From Zea mays (Eukaryota > Streptophyta > Magnoliopsida > Poales > Poaceae), in contig NC_050104.1 in the NCBI RefSeq assembly GCF_902167145.1, positions 14,468,001 through 14,532,000 of the forward strand: a stretch of 64,000 nucleotides of DNA. Direction: 5' to 3'. The notes beneath the pieces are model-generated. The model had not been told where the DNA came from and ran no database searches. It saw nothing but the letters and a program-made list of their open reading frames with translations. Of the stretch, positions 57,741 through 64,000 are shown one piece after another. Position numbers and translations under genes: made by a program. Position 1 is the first letter of the stretch. Each line of letters begins with the position of its first letter.

Positions 57741-59525
57741 GGGAGTGTTAGCACTCGCTTGGAGGCTTTCGTCGCACTTTTTTGCAAGGGGACCAGCCTT
57801 TCTCGGTTGCATTTTGTTCCGGTGGGTGCGCGCGAGCGCACCCGCCGGGTGTAGCCCCCGAGGCCTCGGAGGAGTGGTTACACTCCTTCGAGGTCTTAAT
57901 ACCTTGCGTAATGCTTCGGCTGGTCTGGTCGTTCCCTCATGCGAACTGGCCGTAGCCCGGGTGCACGGTCGGGGCCCAAGCTCTCGGGCTGGTATGTTGA
58001 CGCTGTCAACGGTTTGGCCGGAGCCGGTTTTTGCGAGAGCAGCCCCCGAGCCTCTGCACAGGGCGAGAGGACGATCAGGGACAGACTCGACTTTTTACAT
58101 ACGCCCCTATGTCGCCTTTCCGCAAGGAGGAGGGGGGGAGTGCGCCATGTTACCCTCGATGGGCACCGAACATGGTGTCTCCGGTGAGCTGCAAGCGGGT
58201 AATCCGAGTGGGCGTCCGTGCCCCGTTCGTTGGGGGTCGGCTAGGGGCCCAGAGGCATGCCCAAAAGTACCTGCGGGTGATTTGCCGGACCCGGTCCCCT
58301 GGCGACGGGGTCCGAGGGCTCGATGCCTCCCTCCGATGGGATTCCGTTACAAGATCGTTCCCGCTGGTCTCGGAAATGTCCTAGGGTACCTCGGGAGCGC
58401 AGCCCGAGCCTCGGTTATGTATCGAACGTACCCCTGGTCATCCCTCGCTCGGTGTCTGAGGCGACTGTGAACCCTTCGGGGGCCAGCCTTCGAACCCCTG
58501 ATCAGTAATGGGCGCGGAGCCCGAGTAGCCTGAGGCGGCCATGGAACCCTTCGGGGGGCTGGCCTTCGAACCCCTGACCAGTAGTGGGTGTCGGGCCCAC
58601 GCGATCTGAGGCGACTGTTGAACCCTTCGGAGGGCCAGTCTTCGAACCCCTGATCAGTAGGGGGGCTCGGAGCCCGGTTCCTTCGCGGAAAAGGATCCTT
58701 TTCGGGGTATCCCCCTTTCCTGGTCCCTGTTGCAAGAGATAGAGAAAGAGGAAAAAGGAAAAGGAAACGAAATCGAACGACGTGGCGTACCTCTTTTTGA
58801 CGCGGTTATTACGGCGAAGGTGAAGCGTCGCGCGCTTCTCCCGCCAGAGGCGCCGCGTGTCCCGCCGCGGAGTTAATGCGACGGGGCGAGTGGTTGGCGG
58901 GGCGGCCGTTGCGCGTGCGCGATCCGTTCGAGGAACGGGTCACGGGTGCACCGTCTTCACGCCGTGGGAGGAGGCTCTCTTGCTGTCCCAGGATGAGACG
59001 TGAGCCTGGCTGACGACGTGTCTGCTGCGCCCGCCCGCCTGCCACCGCCATTACTGCCGGCCCACTTTCGGTCGCTTTGACCAACGCGCCAGGCTGGCGC
59101 TGTTGGGTCGCGCGCCGGGTCGCCTCGAGTCGCGGCATAGGCTCCGCAACCGAAGAGGCGCAACGGTGGCACAAGTGGCGGTGCGGTCGCTTGCATGCAG
59201 CAACTGGCGCGCCGGTTGCTTGACGCGTGGGCCTGGGCTTCCAAGCTGGCGTGTCAGAAGTCGGAGAAGCGCGTCCACCTGGCGCGGTTGCATGCCGCCT
59301 GCATGGCTGCCCGCCCCTTCCGCCCGTTGGTCTGGGCAAAAGTGGGGGGTCACTCGTAACCGCTGGGCGGTCGTGCGCACCACGCGCGGCGGTTTGGCTT
59401 CTTCTGCCCTGAGCTAGTTTGCATGACATGCGGGACCCAGCCCCCGAGTCGCAGGGGAGGGCCTTGGAGCGCGTTGGAGAAGACTCAGCCCGTGGCGTCT
59501 GGGGGCGCACGTAGGGAGAGTTGCC
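57722..59525. other. Element G 3' noncoding region, left part, with a 75-bp triplication
   Basis: GC-rich sequence without a credible gene. Three tandem units of about 75 bp start ctgaggcg at 58456, 58530 and 58606, each with gaacccttcgg and cttcgaacccctga. Long frames here are composition artefacts; one starts inside the LTR. Confidence 0.6.
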
Positions 59526-59534
59526 TTTAAAAAG
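59526..59534 (+). promoter_or_regulatory. Possible TATA box antisense to element G
   Basis: Sequence tttaaaaag 27 bases before the ATG at 59561, on the strand opposite to G's genes. Position parallels the internal antisense promoters of A and D but the spacing to the ATG is much shorter. Confidence 0.4.
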
Positions 59535-59560
59535 AGGGAGACTCCTTTCAGAAGGCAACC

Positions 59561-59971
59561 ATGTCTTCTTCCTCCCTTATGCGTCGTGTCTTTCCATCTT
59601 CCAAGCCCCCGGATGGGGGGTATCCGCCGCCTTTCTGCCTCCTCGTTGGAGGAACGCAACTCCATGGGAGTTGGTACCTCTCAGCCACCGTTCGGCTTCA
59701 AGGATTTTCATCACGCAGCCTGGCCACACCCCGCCACCGGCGGTCACCCAAAATGGTGACCTCCAGTTCGACGGTGGGGAAAGCGGGCCAGGCCGCGGCC
59801 TCTACTCCTCCCTCGGCCTCAAGGATTTTCGTCATCCAGGCCAAGATGGAAGATGAGGCGAGTCGAGGGGCCGCCCCCGCGTGGGTCGGCTGCCTTTTTC
59901 TTCCCCCCGCGCCTGGGGGAGAATGGCGTCCTCGAGTCCCACGGGGACTTCCTCCAGCCATGCCGGGATAG
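59561..59971 (+). other. Candidate small antisense ORF in element G
   Basis: A 136-codon frame beginning MSSSSLMRRVFPSSKPPDGG follows a TATA-like motif. It is Ser/Pro/Ala-rich and has no domain I recognise; it does not resemble the antisense proteins of A and D. It could be a short antisense gene or chance in GC-rich sequence. Confidence 0.35.
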
Positions 59972-61502
59972 GTAGGGCGCCAGTGGTCCTGGGTCTCCGT
60001 CTCCCTGCCTGAATGGCTGGTTCTCGTCCTCAGCGGGGGAGAGCCCTCCTGTCGTGACACCTGCCCCAAAGCTGCTGCCTAAGCCGCTTCGCTGCCCAGG
60101 GCAGGGGTGGTTGTCGTCGTGGTTAGAACGGGCGGCGGCGAGCCGCTCGTCAGTCTTCTGTTGCTCCGCAGGCCTTCCCCATGGAGTGGGGTCGTTCGTA
60201 CCTGCGGAGGGGGAACCGGAGTTCCGTTCGTAATGGCATCTTGAACGCCGGTGGGTTTGTTCATTGTGGCTGTCGAGGCCTGAACATATATGTAATTTCG
60301 GCACGGAGCCGTGTTTTTTCTTCATTTTCGAGCACTAAGTCTCGCCTGTTGATTATCTGAACCGCTTTACCAAGCATGAGTCGCCCCGTGTCAAGGTGAC
60401 GAGTGAGGTATCCGTATCCCGGAGGCGTAGGAATCCCTCGGCCTGATCGGCCTTGTTGTCTGGGGCTCCTCTAGCTTAGTTAAAGAGACCCCTCGACCGC
60501 CCTTCGATGAGCCGAGGCCAGGGGTAGCAATATCAGTATGAACAGAGGCGGAGTTGGCTCGAGAATGGGAACCTGGTTGGCCGGAGCCTAGCCGTGTTGT
60601 CTGTCAGCGGAGCCGACGCCAAAGTCGATCAGCCGAGGCCTCGGGTCGGGCTGGCGCCCTTGGAAGCCGGTTGGCCGAGGCCCCAGGGGTAACCGGCCGA
60701 GCCGCCTGCTCGGGCCGGATTCCCGGAGGAGTCCCTGGACCGCGTCGCCGTCCGAGGCTGGGTCGGACTTTGCTGAAGACGTCGTCGATGCCGAGGGTGC
60801 TACGGCTCCCTTCAGCGTGAAGACCCGAGCCTGCAGGATCAGATCGTCTTGTAGCGTGTGCCTTCTGCGGCCGCCGAGGCCAGAAAACACACCCTCGCCG
60901 TGCTTGCGAAGCTGCGTCTTTTTTCCTCTTGTTTCGAGCATCTGGACTCTGTCGGTAACAGGGATGTTTGTGTGAGCGAGAGTTGCTTCTCGCGGAAGGG
61001 ACGAGTGAGGTATCCGTATCCCAGAGGCGTGGGAATCCCTCGGCTCGGTCGGCCTTGCCGCTTACGCGTACTTTCACCCGTTCATGAGGCCCTGTCCCCG
61101 ACTTAGTCGAGAAAGCTTGAAGGACTGCTTCGGCAGGAGAGCTTCCGAACGTGAAGACTTGTTCGGTCCACGGAGTCGCTTTATCCGAGCGCGAGTTACT
61201 TATCGCAGAAGGTGATGAGTGAGGTATCCGTATCCCGGAGGCGTAGGAGTCCCTCGGCTCGGTCAGCCTTGGCTGCTTACGTGTACTCCGTCGTTTCCAG
61301 GATCCGCTTTCCGAAGTAGTCAAGAAGCACGAAAGTAATCCTGCTAAAAAGAGATCCTTTTTCGAGGAAAAATTCGACGCAGAGGGGGTCTCCCCCCTTT
61401 TAGCCCCCGAGGGAGGGTCGGGCTTTGCCGAGGCTAGGCCGACCCTTCCTTGATGACTAAACTTTGCGTAGGTGCGAGGTATATGAACAACTTGGAAACA
61501 TC
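59972..61502. other. Element G 3' noncoding region, right part, with dispersed direct repeats
   Basis: The block gagtgaggtatccgtatccc followed by ggaggcgtaggaatccctcgg occurs three times (near 60401, 61006 and 61217) with small variations, the last two also sharing gcttacgygtactyyg sequence. No gene is evident; the 390-codon minus-strand frame overlapping the pol end is a shadow. Confidence 0.65.
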
Positions 61503-64000
61503 TTAAGGGTAGAAGCGACGTAGCTGTTTGATGTTCCAAGCGTTGCCGTAGATCTCGCCTTGATTGTTGGCCAGCTTGTATGTTCCGGGCTTCAGAATTT
61601 TGGCGATGACGAATGGCCCTTCCCAGGGGGGCGTGAGCTTGTGCCTCCCTCGGGCGTCTTGCCGCAGCCGAAGCACCAGATCGCCCACCTGGAGGTCTCG
61701 GGACCGGACCCCTCGGGCGTGGTAGCATCGCAGGGACTGCTGGTACCGCGCCGAGTGTAGTAAGGCCCTGTCCCAAGCCTCCTCCAGCTGGTCCAGCGAT
61801 TCTTCTCGGCTAGCTTGGTTGCTTTGATCGGTGTAGGCCCTCGTCCTCGGGGAGCCGTATTCCAGGTCAGTGGGCAAGATAGCTTCAGCCCCGTAGACCA
61901 GGAAAAACGGCGTGAAACCCGTGGCACGACTCGGCATCGTCCTTAGGCTCCAGACCACCGAGGGGAGTTCCTTCATCCACCGCTTGCCGAACTTGTTGAG
62001 GTCGTTGTAGATCCGAGGCTTGAGCCCTTGTAGAATCATGCCGTTGGCACGCTCTACTTGCCCATTCGACATGGGATGAGCCACGGCGGCCCAGTCCACC
62101 CGGATATGGTGATCCTCGCAAAAATCCAAGAATTTTTTGCCGGTGAACTGGGTGCCGTTGTCGGTGATGATGGAGTTCGGGACCCCGAAGCGATGGATGA
62201 TGTTGGTGGAGAACGCCACCGCCTGCTCGGACCTGATGCTGTTCAGAGGTCGGACCTCGATCCACTTGGAGAATTTGTCGATGGTGACCAGCAGGTGCGT
62301 GTAGCCCCCGGGCGCCTTCTGCAAGGGACCGACGAGGTCCAGACCCCATACGGCGAAGGGCCAGGTGATGGGTATCGTCTGCAGAGCCTGAGCGGGCAGG
62401 TGGGTCTGCTTCGCATAGAATTGGCACCCTTCGCAGGTGCGGACAATTCTAGTGGCGTCATCCACCGCAGTTGGCCAGTAGAATCCTTGCCGGAAAGCAT
62501 TCCCGACAAGGGCTCGGGGCGCTGCGTGGTGGCCGCAAGCCCCCGAGTGTATTTCTTGCAGCAGTTCCCGACCTTCGGCGATGGAGATGCATCGCTGGAG
62601 GATGCCCGAGGGGCTGCGATGGTAGAGCTCCTCTTCATCGCCCAGCAAGACGAACGACTTGGCGCGTCGCGCTACCCGCCGAGCCTCGACTTGGTCGGGG
62701 GGTAGCTCTCCTCGACGGAGATATTGCAGGTACGGGACCTGCCAATCTCGATCAGGTGTGGCCCCGCTCTGCTCTTCCTCGATGTCCAGTGCCTCGCCCT
62801 CGGGGGCCGAGGGTACCTCGGGCTGAGCCGAGGGTGCCTCGAGCCGAGCTGAGGGCGCCTCGGCTTGAGCCGTGGGTGCCTCGGGCTCGGGCGCGTCGTC
62901 GATCTTGACAGAGGGTCGATGCAGATCCCGGGAGAAGACGTCCGGGGGGACCGTCGTTCGCCCCGAGGCTATTTTAGCCAGCTCGTCTGCGGTTTCGTTG
63001 TAGCGCCGAGCGATGTGGTTGAGCTCGAGCCCGAAGAACTTGTCTTCCAGGCGCCGAACCTCGTCGCAGTATGCCTCCATCTTCGGGTCGCAGCAGTGGG
63101 AGTTCTTCATGACTTGGTCGATGACGAGCTGCGAATCGCCGCGGGCGTCGAGGCGTCTGACCCCTAGCTCGATGGCGATCCACAACCCGTTGACCAGAGC
63201 TTCGTACTCGGCCACATTGTTCGACGCCGGGAAATGGAGGCGCAGCACGTAGCGCAGGTGCTTTCCAAGGGGCGAGATGAAGAGCAGGCCCGCGCCGGCT
63301 CCTGTCTTCATCAGCGACCCGTCGAAAAACATGGTCCAGAGCTCCGGTTGGATCGGAGCCGTCGGCAACTGGGTGTCAACCCATTCGGCCACGAAGTCCG
63401 CCAACACCTGGGACTTGATGGCCTTTCGAGGGGCGAACGAGATCGTTTCGCCCATGATTTCCACCGCCCACTTTGCGATCCTGCCCGAGGCCTCTCGGCA
63501 CTGGATGATCTCCCCCAGGGGGCAGGATGACACCACAGTTACCGGATGAGACTCGAAGTAGTGTCGCAGCTTCCGCCTTGTCAGGATCAAAGCATATAGC
63601 AGCTTTTGAACTTGTGGGTAGCGGATCTTGGTCTCGGACAGCACTTCGCTGACGAAGTAGACCGGCCTCTGAACGGGCAATGCATGCCCTTCCTCTTGCC
63701 TCTCGACCACAATCGCGGCGCTAACCACCTGAGTGGTCGCGGCGACGTAGACCAAGAGGGCTTCTCCATCCGCCGGGGGCACCAAGACAGGCGCCTTCGT
63801 AAGGAGCGCCTTCAGGTTGCCGAGGGCTTCCTCGGCCTCAGGGGTCCAAGCGAAACACTCGGCCTTCCTTAAGAGGCGGTACAGAGGCAGACCTCTTTCG
63901 CCGAGGCGTGAGATGAAGCGGCTCAGGGCCGCGAGGCATCCCATGACCCTCTGTACACCTTTTAAGTCCTTGATGGGCCCCATGCTGGTGATGGCCGCGA
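61503..64000 (-). CDS. pol: Element G pol: RT C-terminus, RNase H and integrase
   Basis: Open from the window edge to TAA at 61503-61505, more than 825 codons without a stop. It enters inside the RT/tether region (CLAALSRFISRLGERGLPLY near 63890-63945). RNase H follows with FFDGSLMKTGAGAG near 63285-63325, NNVAEYEALVNGL near 63180-63220 and GDSQLVIDQV near 63120. Integrase has CEGCQFYAKQ near 62410-62440, core residues in WGLDLVGP (near 62345), TDNGTQF (near 62150) and NGQVERANG (near 62055), and ends at IKQLRRFYP. A Pro/Ala/Glu-rich linker (62770-62900) separates the domains. No chromodomain, consistent with Tat. It could encode working enzymes if the unseen 5' half is intact. Confidence 0.93.
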   Translation of the reverse strand, partial: AAITSMGPIKDLKGVQRVMGCLAALSRFISRLGERGLPLYRLLRKAECFAWTPEAEEALGNLKALLTKAPVLVPPADGEALLVYVAATTQVVSAAIVVERQEEGHALPVQRPVYFVSEVLSETKIRYPQVQKLLYALILTRRKLRHYFESHPVTVVSSCPLGEIIQCREASGRIAKWAVEIMGETISFAPRKAIKSQVLADFVAEWVDTQLPTAPIQPELWTMFFDGSLMKTGAGAGLLFISPLGKHLRYVLRLHFPASNNVAEYEALVNGLWIAIELGVRRLDARGDSQLVIDQVMKNSHCCDPKMEAYCDEVRRLEDKFFGLELNHIARRYNETADELAKIASGRTTVPPDVFSRDLHRPSVKIDDAPEPEAPTAQAEAPSARLEAPSAQPEVPSAPEGEALDIEEEQSGATPDRDWQVPYLQYLRRGELPPDQVEARRVARRAKSFVLLGDEEELYHRSPSGILQRCISIAEGRELLQEIHSGACGHHAAPRALVGNAFRQGFYWPTAVDDATRIVRTCEGCQFYAKQTHLPAQALQTIPITWPFAVWGLDLVGPLQKAPGGYTHLLVTIDKFSKWIEVRPLNSIRSEQAVAFSTNIIHRFGVPNSIITDNGTQFTGKKFLDFCEDHHIRVDWAAVAHPMSNGQVERANGMILQGLKPRIYNDLNKFGKRWMKELPSVVWSLRTMPSRATGFTPFFLVYGAEAILPTDLEYGSPRTRAYTDQSNQASREESLDQLEEAWDRALLHSARYQQSLRCYHARGVRSRDLQVGDLVLRLRQDARGRHKLTPPWEGPFVIAKILKPGTYKLANNQGEIYGNAWNIKQLRRFYP

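Larger units (their letters stand above)
56149..64000 (-). mobile_element. Element G: Tat-lineage Gypsy (Huck-like), 3' half, inserted in element H
   Basis: Minus strand. The 3' LTR is 56149-57721, followed inward by a polypurine tract, a 3.8-kb GC-rich 3' noncoding region and pol (61503 to window end). The five bases left of the LTR are ccttt; the matching copy and 5' LTR are outside. LTR length near 1.57 kb and the LTR start TGTCGGGGACCATAATTAGG recall maize Huck, from memory and unverified. The open pol suggests a young insertion. Confidence 0.88.

Noticed and set aside
57691..58470. 259-codon plus-strand frame starting in G's LTR
   Set aside because: It begins within the LTR, crosses the LTR-polypurine boundary and has no recognisable domain; the TATA-associated frame at 59561 is the better antisense candidate, though still weak.
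60604..61776. 390-codon minus-strand frame beside G pol
   Set aside because: It overlaps the integrase end in another frame and extends into noncoding GC-rich repeats, including the dispersed direct repeats; no domain is visible.
1..64000. A host plant gene or cellular biosynthetic cluster hidden among the repeats
   Set aside because: Every convincing protein domain found is retroelement gag, protease, RT, RNase H, integrase, chromodomain or the element-borne antisense protein.

Overview
This window is repeat-dense plant nuclear DNA, most likely intergenic heterochromatin of maize (Zea mays) or a close grass relative. I found no host gene, rRNA, tRNA or CRISPR array. Almost every base belongs to LTR retrotransposons inserted into one another. 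The grass/maize reading rests on the mix of Sirevirus-type Copia LTRs, 3.2-3.6 kb chromovirus LTRs and Tat-lineage Gypsy elements with antisense genes; family names would need a repeat-library search.

The left four fifths is a five-level nest. C (Ty1/Copia, minus strand, 37499-51064) was hit by B (Copia, minus, 32009-37498). B was hit by A (Gypsy Tat lineage, plus, window start to 32008). A was hit by E (chromovirus Gypsy, minus, 2027-25490, duplication ggtat). E was hit by F (chromovirus deletion derivative, minus, 9293-19310, duplication ctgtg). C separately received D (Gypsy Tat lineage, plus, 41496-49402, duplication actat) and a Tourist-type MITE (39360-39678, duplication taa). D received a hAT-type MITE (46876-47411, 8-bp duplication). 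Counting LTR differences by eye gives about 0.2% for F, 0.7% for E and 2.6% for D, so F and E agree with the nesting order.

Right of C come about 470 unassigned bases (51065-51534), a worn Sirevirus-like LTR fragment (51535-52443) and a plus-strand chromovirus-type LTR fragment (52444-53702). That fragment is interrupted by H, a minus-strand Tat pol remnant (53703-56148). H is interrupted by G, a minus-strand Tat element of Huck-like type (56149 to the window end) that is still open through RNase H and integrase.

The most notable biology is in A and D. Both carry a gene antisense to gag-pol, between the coding region and the 3' LTR, with its own TATA box and GT-AG introns whose phases agree along the proposed chain (four introns in A, two in D). 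Sense and antisense genes converge on a tandem array (77-bp units in A, 64-bp in D). D has gag and the antisense gene but no pol, so it must be mobilised in trans; H, whose terminal LTR bases resemble D's, may be a relative of its helper. F has nearly identical LTRs around a gag-less, multiply broken pol, so it too was probably copied in trans. E has an extra gene (orf0) upstream of gag.
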